NCBI GenBank assembly: GCA_039105265.1
Contig: JAPFFF010000008.1
Coordinates: 3,844,001 to 3,908,000, forward strand
From: Tritrichomonas musculus
Lineage: Eukaryota; Parabasalia; Tritrichomonadida; Tritrichomonadidae
Direction of reading: 5' to 3'
Length of the DNA: 64,000 nt
The translations under genes and the position numbers were made by a program. The notes beneath the pieces were generated by a model. It ran no database searches. It saw only the letters and a program-made list of their open reading frames with translations, and was not told where the DNA came from. Positions 39,601 through 49,447 of the stretch are shown in pieces; the stretch's first letter is position 1; each line of letters opens with the position of its first letter.

Positions 39601-42157
39601 ATGTTATATAGAACTCTTTTATGTACCGACCTCTTTCATCATATATTACATTCTTTCTTAATACTATCTTGAAGATAGGCTTATTCGAATTTAAAAAGGC
39701 TTGTTTTTGTAAATCGGGTACAAAGATGCCTAATAGGTTGTATGCAACATCATTAATAGTATTAGATAAAGAGTATACATCCTTATTAGTAATAACAAAT
39801 TCAGGTATACCATTTTCTATAGTAAAATCAGAGTCTACAGGTGAGGTACCTCCACTTGGAATAGAATCACATATTATTTTTCCATTTACTTCTAAATCAC
39901 CCTTTATAATATATTTACCAAGTACTGGTTTAACTGGGTCTAATGATGGAGTATCTTTCGATATTTGAACACCATAACATTTTAATACATCCTCGAATTT
40001 ATCAAACCCTTTGACAAAGTCAGGTATTGCTACTGCGGAAGAGTTATCTGTTTTGGCTTCTTTCGTATTTTCGATTGATAACGCCATTGGAGATGGGTCA
40101 TCTTTTGGTTCCCAAACCCATTGCCTTTTATCTTCATTCCAAACTATTTCTCCAAAAACCTGAACAAAACTATTTCTTGCACGTACAAGAGCATTTACTG
40201 CTGGGGTGTTTTGTGTTCGCCATCTATCTATCCATTCCAAATGTTGTGATAAAATAACCCATTCTTCATGTGTCATATCCCATATTAAATTGTCAGGAGC
40301 ATCTAATAATTCATCATGAATCCAATCATCATCTTGGAAGTCATATCCATGTTCTTGCCATTCCTCATCTACAATATTCCAAGCTACATATTGACCTAAT
40401 TCTGCATGATATTCTCTATTACGGTATAACATTTCATTTGTTGGCATATGTAGATATGAATTCTCTTCTGGAAAGAACACCCATTCTTCATATCTATCAC
40501 TATACCTGAGATGTCCTCTATGGTCATTTTCAAAGATTGGTATTAATACATCTACTATTGCTTCACTAGCTCCTTCTCTCCAACCTTCCTCGAAAGGATA
40601 ATAAATATTTAACATAACCCATTCATCATGAACAACATCCCACATGTAATTTTGAGGTACAGGAGCATTCCTATTTCGTCTCCATCCTGCAGGTCTATCC
40701 AAGTTATCATCTCTTTCTCGCCATTCCTCATAGATGATGTCCCAAACATAATTACTATCTTGATTATATAGACCGTTCGAACGGTCGCCAATTGGTCTGT
40801 AAATTGGTATTTGTTGTTCTTGGTCTTGTTGTTCCATAGCTTGTTTTGCTATATCAGGTATTGCATCCTCATACATAACAACATCAAGCATAGCATCTTG
40901 AAATGACTGTACTTGTTCACCAAGATTCAATCTATTTATATTCTCATCAATATCACCTAAATGTTCTTCAAGATGTCGATTTTGATTTCTTAGGTAGTTC
41001 GTCAATTCATCAATCTCATCTTGCGGGATACCTATGCCACCTCCTCCTTCCTCCTCTTCATGATTGCAATCACAGGATTTTATCTGCGATACTTGTCCTA
41101 TCAAATCATTAATTACAATCATGAGTACTTCGATATTTCGTTGAACGTCATTTAAGTGGTCATTTAAGGTGACTGACATTTGAGTACCATCAATATGAGT
41201 AATGGTAATTTTATTATCTGGAGCTTTGGATAGTCGAAATAATTTTAAGGCTTTTGAGATACCTAAACCTAATACACTCGAAAACAGCAAATATTGAAGT
41301 ATTTGAGGAGTGTGTTTGTAATTTTCTAAGTAGTATCTTGTATATATATCAAGGAATTCACATGGGCTACTTACTTCAATAATTTGGTCTGCCTCAACCA
41401 AGTCTGTACACCCTTTGTATCTATATCCTATTCTTTGTACTGACAATTTATCTAGATTCCAATGGTATTGAGATATCCTAGATACGAAATTTTTAAAGTT
41501 AGATTCATTAAAAGCCTCATATAAGAATCTCTTTGTTGTCATGTTAGTTCTTTCATTCTTTATGACATTTATCAATAAATCTCCCAGGTTCGAATAACCA
41601 AACTCAGCTAAAAATGGGTCAGGCTCTGGTGTTGGAAGTGGTACAGGGTCTTGAAGATATCGAATAACCTTTGTTTGTCCTAGTTGTTCATCTGTTGATA
41701 TTTGTTCATATCCATCAACAGCACACATCAATTCGGTATACATCTCATGAATAGCCTCACATGTATTAGATTCTTCTTCAATAAATTCATTTAAGGTATT
41801 TACGCAAAGTTCATCTTTTATCAACTCCTTATATGACTCTGCTTTTTCAGGTAGTGAGCCTTCTAATTGAGGTGTCTTTTCAGGTCCTTTAAATACATAT
41901 TTTAAATAATTGGCAAATTTGTGTGTAATAGGTACATTGCCGAAGCCTTCAAGCTTTCCTCCATTTTCGATATAATCATTGACTACCCTTTCGTCTACTT
42001 CTGCTTTGTTATATAAACAACTAAACGTAGGATAATCATCTGGGTCCTCATTTCTTATAATATCAATATTACCTTCATCATTAACACTTATCTCAACATC
42101 CTTGTCTTTGAGCTTCTCTGCTTCATTTGATTGCAAAGAATAAAGTTTAATTGACAT
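36698..42157 (-). CDS. Giant fibre-like structural protein (Polinton)
   Basis: About 1,819 residues. I choose the start at MSIKLYSLQSNEAEK (42157), because the upstream Met would lie beyond the start of the divergent gene at 42175. Features: a hydrophobic segment near 282-300; coiled coil near 370-430; tandem W-D-x3-E-E-W motifs near 470, 505, 588, 625 and 670; a beta-type GDLEVNGKI segment near 746, like those in virus and phage fibres; a Gly/Ala-rich hydrophobic stretch near 1306-1330; a long coiled coil (~1570-1700) with LEEVKTKIDN and LERENATLKDTI; and a compact C-terminal domain rich in aromatic residues. A trimeric fibre or tail-like virion protein is an inference from architecture; it is not one of the recognised core Polinton genes. 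Confidence 0.6.
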   Translation of the reverse strand: MSIKLYSLQSNEAEKLKDKDVEISVNDEGNIDIIRNEDPDDYPTFSCLYNKAEVDERVVNDYIENGGKLEGFGNVPITHKFANYLKYVFKGPEKTPQLEGSLPEKAESYKELIKDELCVNTLNEFIEEESNTCEAIHEMYTELMCAVDGYEQISTDEQLGQTKVIRYLQDPVPLPTPEPDPFLAEFGYSNLGDLLINVIKNERTNMTTKRFLYEAFNESNFKNFVSRISQYHWNLDKLSVQRIGYRYKGCTDLVEADQIIEVSSPCEFLDIYTRYYLENYKHTPQILQYLLFSSVLGLGISKALKLFRLSKAPDNKITITHIDGTQMSVTLNDHLNDVQRNIEVLMIVINDLIGQVSQIKSCDCNHEEEEGGGGIGIPQDEIDELTNYLRNQNRHLEEHLGDIDENINRLNLGEQVQSFQDAMLDVVMYEDAIPDIAKQAMEQQDQEQQIPIYRPIGDRSNGLYNQDSNYVWDIIYEEWRERDDNLDRPAGWRRNRNAPVPQNYMWDVVHDEWVMLNIYYPFEEGWREGASEAIVDVLIPIFENDHRGHLRYSDRYEEWVFFPEENSYLHMPTNEMLYRNREYHAELGQYVAWNIVDEEWQEHGYDFQDDDWIHDELLDAPDNLIWDMTHEEWVILSQHLEWIDRWRTQNTPAVNALVRARNSFVQVFGEIVWNEDKRQWVWEPKDDPSPMALSIENTKEAKTDNSSAVAIPDFVKGFDKFEDVLKCYGVQISKDTPSLDPVKPVLGKYIIKGDLEVNGKIICDSIPSGGTSPVDSDFTIENGIPEFVITNKDVYSLSNTINDVAYNLLGIFVPDLQKQAFLNSNKPIFKIVLRKNVIYDERGRYIKEFYITSRNGKIVCPVITYDKENDYCTINDNSSTDDRYYIAFDKSLPFHPYTLYLNGELSIMNEYEPTALKTDKAIKCSIIEAENALKLHKSDVHYFYKPSIITEEKIGEDEYYKMVYEVPDNYEIPDKLNFVFKEHCFGNTWNLQWNTDKSRENKGYWSGDNAKGHLNGKVINKWNIRPTKKANSCYGCWITVKQTDMHEAIITNEGNGLMHSLLKNYKNEFKLEMKDGTIKDGSEWNMTCAYENHLTDGLSNSLHPGYYGTVLLYISMDSTEGIRTDLVEKIYLDIYVGESSTATRLSFKPDGFHAQKNGEVFVDVIPVLDTIETISYDWGFCLDVGETRDIKLYLRKDYTDPIDEINWDSSTNAFKYIIDQQFYEITPNPNAATTLYTDYNITSSKIITADNITTMRSDLNMLTNNFDVVSYDVKDITSKVNVLNAEMGETKRITKHLQEDIDQVRIVSNVALAFGVIGTAGSIANVGLTLFRTGFTFTKAGVDSAIEGVSQGEQALYHLGDGSNLPPLKIGRSTTTDLTPIIDWCDAEKVVVEYTDETEDISKTITTYRDAIDLCNHFRESLKPAFRLLADKINEVNEEVENNNYVDKNDLVRDDTIDIVGSIVNKEVHLEAEDVITDGTIKARLMVMKVSEFNDIDYEECIITITIAGGTISQYEGSDYFPTCTLNGKTIVIANPQQVRVTGIAIKENSAVRRMSFEVKDIAYTCDIDALNNKVDSLEKISHDNNESIATIMNEYPTVDEVNDVLKEYALKKDIPEPVDLSEYALKSELEEVKTKIDNTSKAQQDLAILVGEHVASIVTINSKISNLERENATLKDTIAAMEARLAALEEKNDPDSEWKAYYTGFTDVTDEYNRYFLFSYFTSEKHIIIDNLDNDPTGDNEPVPDGEYLLIFKDKTQKLHFIRFISTEWSDPQQIKSYLDEIYFKDTNPPSGAYDIYNIELDCDTCSMICFDAIYMKK

Positions 42158-42174
42158 TTTTTGGATATAATAAA

Positions 42175-42882
42175 ATGTTAGTATCAGTACAGAGTACAAA
42201 TGCTGATGAATATAATAAGGTATCTATCAATTTGGATATACCATGGAAGTGTAAATATATTAAATATTTTGTATCTTCAATTAATACAATAAGTAATATT
42301 ATGTTGAGTACGAAAGATGATTATATAGAGTTTACACATAACAGTATTCCATTCAAGCTTAAATTCGAAGATAGATATAATTATACCATCAAGCAAATAG
42401 AAGCAGTTTTAAATCCACTTGCGGAGGTATCTTTTAAATATAATGATACTACTCGTACATTTACAATAAAGACACAAACACCGTTAACAATAACCTCTAT
42501 TTCCCATCGAGCCGCATTATTAACTGGTTTGTATAATACTCCATTGCCTATTGAGATACCAGCAAATACAACATATACTGTTAAAGATATACCAATATTA
42601 AATCATACTAAGTTGTATTTAGTATCATTACAAGGTAATGCCATATACTCCAATATAGGTGAACAACAATATACACCATCAGTTATTGGTAGTATAAATA
42701 CCTTCACCTTAGATAATAAACCACTTATATATGATTTCGAAACTGAAAGTAAACCATTAAAAATAAAAACATATACAGATTCATTAAAATTTTTAGAATT
42801 AAGTTTAGTAGATTTCCAATACCAGCCGATATTGTTAAAAAGTCCTTTGTTCATAACTATCAAAATTAAACCATCTACGTAA
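42175..42882 (+). CDS. Beta-rich Polinton protein, candidate minor structural protein
   Basis: 235 residues from the ATG at 42175 (MLVSVQSTNADEYNK). The sequence alternates hydrophobic and polar residues as in beta sandwiches (DYIEFTHNSIPFKLKFEDRY, TFTIKTQTPLTITSIS, KPLIYDFETESKPLKIKTY). There are no catalytic motifs and no membrane span. It is divergent from the fibre-like gene with only 17 bp between start codons, and overlaps the polymerase gene tail to tail by 8 bp. A capsid or vertex protein is possible, but no family signature was recognised. Confidence 0.55.
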   Translation: MLVSVQSTNADEYNKVSINLDIPWKCKYIKYFVSSINTISNIMLSTKDDYIEFTHNSIPFKLKFEDRYNYTIKQIEAVLNPLAEVSFKYNDTTRTFTIKTQTPLTITSISHRAALLTGLYNTPLPIEIPANTTYTVKDIPILNHTKLYLVSLQGNAIYSNIGEQQYTPSVIGSINTFTLDNKPLIYDFETESKPLKIKTYTDSLKFLELSLVDFQYQPILLKSPLFITIKIKPST

Positions 42883-45800
42883 ACCTAAGAGTACGTGCAA
42901 ATTTAGGTAAGTTGGTTTGTTGAAATGTCTTTGACTTCCTGAATGCATTCGAACCATCCAACAAATCAAATGTCATGCTTTCTCCTTTGTACATCCTTTC
43001 AAAAAGTTCTTCAACTGAGATACCCATCCTTTTGCACTTGTTGAGAATAACTTGTTTTGGAATTCCTTTAAGTCTAATATGGTATCCTTCATTTCCTTGT
43101 TCATCAACCAAGATATCGAGGTAGCTCTTTTTACCAAGTGCAATGAGTTTTCTTGAGTGTATTTCCCCTTGACTACCTTCGAACTCATCGAAGTCGTTAT
43201 GGAACTGACACATATTTTTACCAATAAGAGGTTGATGATACTTGAACTGGAATAAGTCAGCTATCCTTGGTACATCTTTTTCCATAACGTGACAAGAATC
43301 TGTGTCTTGGTAGTAGATAGGTATACCTGCTTGCTCAGCTGTAGCCATAACCCTGTTCATTAAGTGCTTACTCCAAGAGAGAACGCTTGCACCAAATTGA
43401 GGTAGGTTGAAATGGTCATTAATTGGTTTCAACTTCTTGACATAGCACTTATCAATATTAACATCTTCAACAACCTCCTTGACAAAGTTGTAGTTCCGCC
43501 AGAGATACTTGTATAGTTGGCTTTTTGGTACTGTCTTGGTTTCAGTCTTTGTTGCTTTTAATATTGACTTGCCATATATGGAGTTGAGGAGGAGCTTTAT
43601 TGTTTGTTCAAGAGGGTTCTTTTGCTTTTTATAACTTGCCCTGAGATTAAAGAGCTTCTCAATGAACTCATTGATTTTCTTGTTAAATCCTTCATCAAAG
43701 TAATAGCCACGTATTAACTCATATTCAACATCATAAAATTCGAACAAGTCCATAAGACCTACTTTATCGATATAATAATGGTCAACAAGGAAATTGCCGA
43801 ATATTTTACTACCTGTTTCATTCCTTGTAAATACTTGTCCAAATTTATATGGCTCTTTTGATTTACATTCGAGTTTCTTGATGTTGACTTCGATAAAGAA
43901 TGTATCATATTGCATAAGTTGTTCATGGGTAGTACCTTGTGGTATTACTTTAGGTCTTCCTTTTGGTATACCATCCATGACATACATTGCAGATGGATAT
44001 AAGCTAACTGCATCAAAGTCTTGTATCCTTCCTTCGATGTATTGCTTTTCATTACCTGCTGTCATTGTTCGTCCACCTGAAACACATCGTTGAATGAAGT
44101 CTTGACACTTACCTGATAATTCATAACATCCATCAAAACAACCATATTTTTTTGCAAAGCAATATCCAATAGCACTGATAGATATAAAATCATGAACACC
44201 ATACATATCTGTCTTTGTTTCTTTAAAGACTTCTCCGAGGTCTCTATTAAATTTTTCCATTCCCTTCATCAAAACAATACAATCCTTGAAACAATAGAAG
44301 ATGGCATATTTAATGATGTCGATTTTGCCATCATTATAACAATTTGCTATTTTTGCATTTTCGATAATCTGCTTGCAGTTTGCATCAAGTTGTTCTTTCG
44401 ATAACTTGTCTTGGTTTTCATCGATGTATTGCTGTTGGAACTCAGTAGCATCAACAATTCTTCTTTGTATGTTCTCTTGTGTATATAGCTTATATGCCAT
44501 GACTTCCTTGTGAACATTGAGGTTGAACATTGTAGCAAATTTACTTAATGCTTGTGGTATTATACTGTATGAGTTCCTGAATGTTAATCTTTTTTTGACT
44601 TTCCTTGTACCTTCTTCGAATAATGTCATGATGATTTGAAGTACAGTACCACTTCGTTCTGTTATCTGTGTATCCCATCCAGGTGTGTTAATGAAAAAGC
44701 ATGCATCATACTTGAGGTTGTGAAAATATGTTAATGAACCACTCCATAAATAATTCAAGAGCTTCTGTCCACAATCTTCACCTTGAATAGATATTTTATG
44801 TATGTTGGCACCATCTCGAAAGATAGTACAATTGAGATATGGTATATGTGGACTGACTGTAGAGTTTGTTTCGAAGTCGCTATAATAAATCCTTGACCAT
44901 GTATTTTGTTTCTTCTTGTTATTATCAATGAGTCTTGTACATTGTTCTGCATTATATTCGAGACTTGTATAATCTTTCACATGGTCATATTCAGTTGTGT
45001 TGATGATATCCAATTCACATGCTTTTATTTCTTCGAATAGATGTAGTTCAAACATCTTTTGGAAAAAGGTTATTGGTTTGATTCCTTCATGATTATAGTC
45101 TTTGACAGTCTTTCCATTATCATGCAATCTTTGTATCTTACATCTTTTTTCAAAAGGCATATGTGCAAATGTTTTATCAAGTTCTTCATAGTGTTGAAGG
45201 TAGAATAATGTACAAGGTATTTTCCTGTTGAGCATATAATGGTCTTTGAACAATATCAGTTTAACTTCTCTTTTAAAATCAACAGACCATTTTTTCTTTC
45301 TGGTGTTGATTCTTGTTTCATACTTGTATTTATCAGGTTGTTCAACAACTCTAATGATGCTAAAATTGCACTTGAACTTTTGAGCAACATCAATTATCTT
45401 GTTATTAGGTATGGTTCTTGTTTGAACAAAAAATCGTAGGTCATCTATTTCATCATCAGTGAACACACCTGATTGTATACAAGCATATACAAAACAATTA
45501 TCTCTGTAGTTCTCTTTCCTTACTTCATGAAAGATTTGATATGCTGATAGGTCTATTGGAGAACGATTGATGTATGGAAAAAAACTACCTTCTGGTGTAT
45601 TTCGATAGTCTTCATCAATTTCGACTTCATCATCATAGATTTCATGAGTATCCATATCTTGCATCTTGGTTCGAAAATGAACACCATCATTTGTTTTATT
45701 CATGTCAATAAATTGTACCTCATATCGAACAGGAATGAACATGTTTGAGATGTATGGATTTGTATCTGATTGGTCTTCACTTAAATCAAGTTCTCCTGTT

Positions 45801-46150
45801 ATATGTCCGAGTGTACTTTCGATGTTGTGCTTATCACTGAGTGTGAAGTACTTGTGAGTTCCATCAAGTGCTATTGCTTTTACAATAGGTCTTCCAGCAT
45901 GTTTCATTTTATAAATCTGTCTAAGTGTTTCAGTAAACGCATACCTCTTATCTTCATCTTGGTTGATGTCTGTTGCAAAACCAATACCTTGTCCTGCTGG
46001 AATCATGAGCTTCCTCATTTCTTCTTTAAACTTGTCGTTCTTTTTATATTGTTTAGCACGTCGATTATATTCACGACGAAACTGTGATTTGGTATCGGCA
46101 TAGACATCTCCAATAGCATCTAAAAAATCATCTTCAATGTCCTTGTTCAT
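42875..46150 (-). CDS. Protein-primed family B DNA polymerase (Polinton pPolB)
   Basis: About 1,091 residues from MNKDIEDDFLDAIGD. The exonuclease motifs are YYSDFETNS (~420), NLKYDACFF (~480) and YCFKDCIVL (~620). The polymerase motifs are DAVSLYPSAMY (motif A, ~717), LLLNSIYGKS (motif B, ~855), YYQDTDS (motif C, ~950) and KKSYLDI (~1010). The insertions typical of protein-primed enzymes are expected between A and B. It replicates the linear element from its termini using a protein primer. The N-terminal ~400 residues include a DNCFVYACIQSG block (~218) with the spacing of a cysteine-protease-like (OTU-type) fold; this is an inference. A TCACTTTTAT initiator-like motif lies 20 bases upstream. 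Confidence 0.97.
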   Translation of the reverse strand: MNKDIEDDFLDAIGDVYADTKSQFRREYNRRAKQYKKNDKFKEEMRKLMIPAGQGIGFATDINQDEDKRYAFTETLRQIYKMKHAGRPIVKAIALDGTHKYFTLSDKHNIESTLGHITGELDLSEDQSDTNPYISNMFIPVRYEVQFIDMNKTNDGVHFRTKMQDMDTHEIYDDEVEIDEDYRNTPEGSFFPYINRSPIDLSAYQIFHEVRKENYRDNCFVYACIQSGVFTDDEIDDLRFFVQTRTIPNNKIIDVAQKFKCNFSIIRVVEQPDKYKYETRINTRKKKWSVDFKREVKLILFKDHYMLNRKIPCTLFYLQHYEELDKTFAHMPFEKRCKIQRLHDNGKTVKDYNHEGIKPITFFQKMFELHLFEEIKACELDIINTTEYDHVKDYTSLEYNAEQCTRLIDNNKKKQNTWSRIYYSDFETNSTVSPHIPYLNCTIFRDGANIHKISIQGEDCGQKLLNYLWSGSLTYFHNLKYDACFFINTPGWDTQITERSGTVLQIIMTLFEEGTRKVKKRLTFRNSYSIIPQALSKFATMFNLNVHKEVMAYKLYTQENIQRRIVDATEFQQQYIDENQDKLSKEQLDANCKQIIENAKIANCYNDGKIDIIKYAIFYCFKDCIVLMKGMEKFNRDLGEVFKETKTDMYGVHDFISISAIGYCFAKKYGCFDGCYELSGKCQDFIQRCVSGGRTMTAGNEKQYIEGRIQDFDAVSLYPSAMYVMDGIPKGRPKVIPQGTTHEQLMQYDTFFIEVNIKKLECKSKEPYKFGQVFTRNETGSKIFGNFLVDHYYIDKVGLMDLFEFYDVEYELIRGYYFDEGFNKKINEFIEKLFNLRASYKKQKNPLEQTIKLLLNSIYGKSILKATKTETKTVPKSQLYKYLWRNYNFVKEVVEDVNIDKCYVKKLKPINDHFNLPQFGASVLSWSKHLMNRVMATAEQAGIPIYYQDTDSCHVMEKDVPRIADLFQFKYHQPLIGKNMCQFHNDFDEFEGSQGEIHSRKLIALGKKSYLDILVDEQGNEGYHIRLKGIPKQVILNKCKRMGISVEELFERMYKGESMTFDLLDGSNAFRKSKTFQQTNLPKFARTLRFT

Positions 46151-46162
46151 GTTTAACACAAA

Positions 46163-46172
46163 ATAAAAGTGA
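46163..46172 (-). promoter_or_regulatory. Initiator-like element of the polymerase gene
   Basis: TCACTTTTAT on the minus strand, about 20 nt before the ATG at 46150. It matches the trichomonad initiator TCAYTW, and the short leader is usual in these organisms. Confidence 0.4.
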
Positions 46173-46217
46173 AACGATAAAAATAAAAACAAAAGAAAAA
46201 GTTAAAAAATTAATTGT

Positions 46218-47630
46218 TTATTGAGGATATCCATTATCATCATCATCTAGATGTGGAAAATTATATTGGAATTCATTTCCTTTCGACTTCATATCAGATT
46301 TTTGTTGATATTGGTTCTTTATCATACCTTCATTGAAGGTTTTGATGTTCTTCATCACTTGTTTCGGTGATTGCCTCCTGTCTTTTTTAACGAAGTCGCA
46401 TGAATTGTCCAACTTCTCTTTCTCTTCTGGTGATAAGTATGGTCGAAGATGATAAATGCAATTGGACAACTTCCATCCATATGTCTTGAACAATGATGTT
46501 TGTTCAGCTGTAGAAGTCTGGGGAATGGTGTCAAACATGTATCGAAGATGGTCTAGTTCGTTGTCCATCAATTGAGTTCTTACATACTTCTCTGCAAATG
46601 AATCAGTTGTTGGAGGACCAGCTTGTTGAGCATTTTTCAGATCCGCCACGTCCTTCTTCAGATCGTGAATTTTGTTAATGTACTTCGCCACCTTTTTTGG
46701 AGTAAGTTCCAATTTCATCAGCTCGAGTGCGTATTCGTCGCTATTATCAATGTCTTTCCTGAGTTCTTCAGCATTGTGATTGATGTCTTCAATGTGAAAT
46801 TCTACACCAGTCATTTTCTCCTCCAACTTCGATAATCGGTCTTTCAAGTTTTCATTTTCTTCTATTAATCGTTCCATTTCCTCTCGAAAGTCGAATGGAC
46901 GAACATTATCCTCCTTATAATCACTATTGGATTTCATATCATGAACACTTTTCGGTGGCTTGTATGGTTCTTTGCGAGCTGGTGATGGTTCTTCAACAAC
47001 ATCTTCGATTTTTGTTTCTTCCTTCGGATTGGTACTTGTCTTCTGCGGTTCTGTAAATCCAGATGGTCTGGATATAGGACCAAGTCTTGGAGGTGGTGGT
47101 GGTATTTTTGGTAATGTATTTGGTGTAGGAGGAAGGAGTGGATGATATCGAGGTGGTGGAAATACTTTACTCGAAAATGGCACGTACTGCTGCTTCTTCC
47201 TTCTTGCATCGTCTTCTTGCTTCAATCTTGCTAATGCTTCTTCTTCTTCTTGTTGCTGCTTCTTCCTTCTTGTTGCTGCTTCTTCTTCTTGTTGCTGCTT
47301 CTTCCTTTCTTCTTCTTCTTCTTGTTGCTGCTTCTTCCTTCTTCTTGCTTCTTCTTCTTCTTGCTGCTTCTTCCTTTCTTCTTCTTCTTGTTGCTGCTTC
47401 TTCTTCCTTCTTGCTTCATCTTCTTCTTGCTGCTTCTTTAATCTAGCTGCTTCTTCTTGCTGCTTCATGATGTACTGCTTCATTGATTCGAGTTGTTCTG
47501 GGGTCATGTTCTTGAACCAATCGTCTGCGGGTGGAGCTGATGGCGGATCTGATGGTGGAGCTTGTTGACCCAATTGCTCGATCGAGTCAAATAGACTAAC
47601 ATCGCTATCTGAGCTATACTGGAAGGACAT
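46218..47630 (-). CDS. Coiled-coil, Q/E/K-repeat protein of the Polinton
   Basis: About 470 residues from MSFQYSSDSDVSLFD. Residues ~15-45 are acidic and proline-rich (PPSDPPSAPPADDW). ~45-150 is a charged repeat of KKQQEEEE-type units. Next comes a proline-rich hinge (PPPRYHPLLPPTPNT), then coiled coils (ENENLKDRLSKLEEKMTGVE) and an alpha-helical C-terminal domain ending in a Q/D-rich tail. No enzyme motif. It is placed next to the polymerase, with 68 bp between them. It might be a DNA- or terminal-protein-associated factor or a virion component; nothing decides between these. Confidence 0.65.
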   Translation of the reverse strand: MSFQYSSDSDVSLFDSIEQLGQQAPPSDPPSAPPADDWFKNMTPEQLESMKQYIMKQQEEAARLKKQQEEDEARRKKKQQQEEEERKKQQEEEEARRRKKQQQEEEEERKKQQQEEEAATRRKKQQQEEEEALARLKQEDDARRKKQQYVPFSSKVFPPPRYHPLLPPTPNTLPKIPPPPPRLGPISRPSGFTEPQKTSTNPKEETKIEDVVEEPSPARKEPYKPPKSVHDMKSNSDYKEDNVRPFDFREEMERLIEENENLKDRLSKLEEKMTGVEFHIEDINHNAEELRKDIDNSDEYALELMKLELTPKKVAKYINKIHDLKKDVADLKNAQQAGPPTTDSFAEKYVRTQLMDNELDHLRYMFDTIPQTSTAEQTSLFKTYGWKLSNCIYHLRPYLSPEEKEKLDNSCDFVKKDRRQSPKQVMKNIKTFNEGMIKNQYQQKSDMKSKGNEFQYNFPHLDDDDNGYPQ

Positions 47631-47793
47631 TACAAGTATAAAAATGATTAATTTTCTTGTTGATATCACTAAATTTTAAATTTCGTAGAAAAACTCGAAG
47701 GTGGATATTTTTCTTTGAAAAAGTTAAATACACTATAAAAATTCAAAAATTGAATTAAAAAAAAATAAAATATATTGAAATTTTAAAAAAATA

Positions 47794-49416
47794 CCCTTAT
47801 CCCACTTAATTTGGCACAAAACTTTTTGTTTGATATTTAAAAAGTTATACAATATTAGTGATAAAAAAGTGGCAATGATTGAATACTTATTTGTCCGTGG
47901 TCCCACATTTAATATAGAACAAGCACTATAAGATCTATTATATACGAACCAATTATACGTATAAAAAGAAATTTACATTAATTTAAATTAATTTTTCTAA
48001 AGCACATGAAGAAATGATGGCAATTTTAGGAACATTTTAAATATTTTCAAAGATTTACAAACAAGATGTATCTTATGATATTTTTATTCAAAGATTACAA
48101 AAACAAACTTTACAATTATTGCAAAAATAGAAAGCATGGTTTAGTTTTTCTCAATCAAATTCAAGAAAATTGATTTCAGTAATCACTTTATTTAACAGAA
48201 ATAATGTTCATTGAAAAAAAAAATATTAAGATAAATTTACAAGGTTTAAACAGTTTAGATAAGGATTTTTTGAAGTACTGCTGATTTTCAAATTTGAGTT
48301 CTTTTTCTGCCCATTTCTCAATTTCTGCCCTTTTTTCAAATTAACTTATGTGCATATTTTTTATTTAATTTAAAAAGGGCAGAAATTTTGTTTTTTACTT
48401 ATCATTTTTTCACTATTCAGAAATTTGTCTTAAAATTCGAGGAATTAAATTAATTAAAATATATTTTAATTAACATTAAACTATTTGTTTTGGATTTTGT
48501 GAAAGACTGATTCCATATTAAACGATATATTTTTAACTCTTATTTTTTTTTATTGCATTAAATATTTTATGTTTTTTTTTTTTTTTTTTTTTTAAAAACG
48601 CATCAGTCTAAATCAATTCTAAAAATAAAAGGTTCTAATTCACTTTTGCAATGATTTAATTAATATCGAAAGTTATATAATATGAACATTTCTTAATATA
48701 CTTGGTTTTTTGATATATAATGTATTAAGAACTTATTTCTTTTAGTAAAAAATCGTTTACATTGGCAATATATAAAAAATAAAATAAAAATATATTAAAA
48801 TGGAATTTCGAAAAATAAAGCCATATTTTTTATGTATGGAAAATGTTTAATATCCAATTTAATTCTTATTTTAAAAATATAAGCTGAAAATATCAAGTAC
48901 TTGTTGGAAAAAATGAAATTATATGTAAAAAAAATAGACTCATTTTAAGATTTCTGTTAGTTATTGTAATGGCATATTCGGAATGATGAAACTATATTAT
49001 ATTTTGGGAATCGTTAAAAATTTTTGATTTTTTGGTGATTATATCTGCTGATGAAATTAAGGGTTTTTGTAGAAAAAAATAGATAGTAGTATACATGTAT
49101 ATAGTTATTAGTTTTAAAATGATTATGAGGAGTAAATGCGATTTCGATGAAGCAATCCTTGAATAATTGAAAATCTTGAAAATTAAGGTTCGTAAAATTT
49201 GCTATAAATCTGCATGATAATTCGTTGTTATGTTACTTAATTCATATTTCAGTCTAGCCACGCAACGATAAAAGCAGCACGAACTAGCACGCTATCTTGA
49301 AAAAATAAAAATAAATAAACGTTCTCCACTTGATAAATTGAATATAATAAACGGTCGTTTTAGCTAAAATATGAATATTATCAAAAAGTTTTGTGCCAAA
49401 TTAAGTGGGAAAAGGG
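47794..49416. mobile_element. 1.6-kb non-autonomous mariner-like element inside the Polinton
   Basis: The ends are CCCTTATCCCACTTAATTTG and, on the complement, CCCTTTTCCCACTTAATTTG, both continuing GCACAAAACTTTTTG; this is a 35-bp inverted repeat with one mismatch. TA flanks both ends (47792-47793, 49417-49418). The inside is AT-rich with no transposase frame. It landed in the short intergenic space between two divergent Polinton genes, so neither coding region is hit. Confidence 0.85.
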
Positions 49417-49430
49417 TATATTTATTAATA

Positions 49431-49440
49431 TCACTATTAT
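49431..49440 (+). promoter_or_regulatory. Initiator-like element upstream of the 49448 gene
   Basis: TCACTATTAT with its A 15 nt before the ATG. It lies only 13 bp outside the mariner-like insertion, so the core promoter seems to have survived the insertion. Confidence 0.35.
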
Positions 49441-49447
49441 TTTATTA

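Noticed and set aside
42158-42199. Longer start for the fibre-like gene (MYSVLILTF...)
   Set aside because: It would read through the start of the divergent 42175 gene; MSIKLYSLQ is more typical and leaves a usual leader.
47138-47446. Plus-strand L/A/S-rich open frames
   Set aside because: Shadow of the QEEE-repeat coding sequence on the minus strand.
49391-49447. N-terminal extension of the 49448 gene
   Set aside because: It begins at a TTG inside the mariner-like inverted repeat; there is no ATG before 49448.
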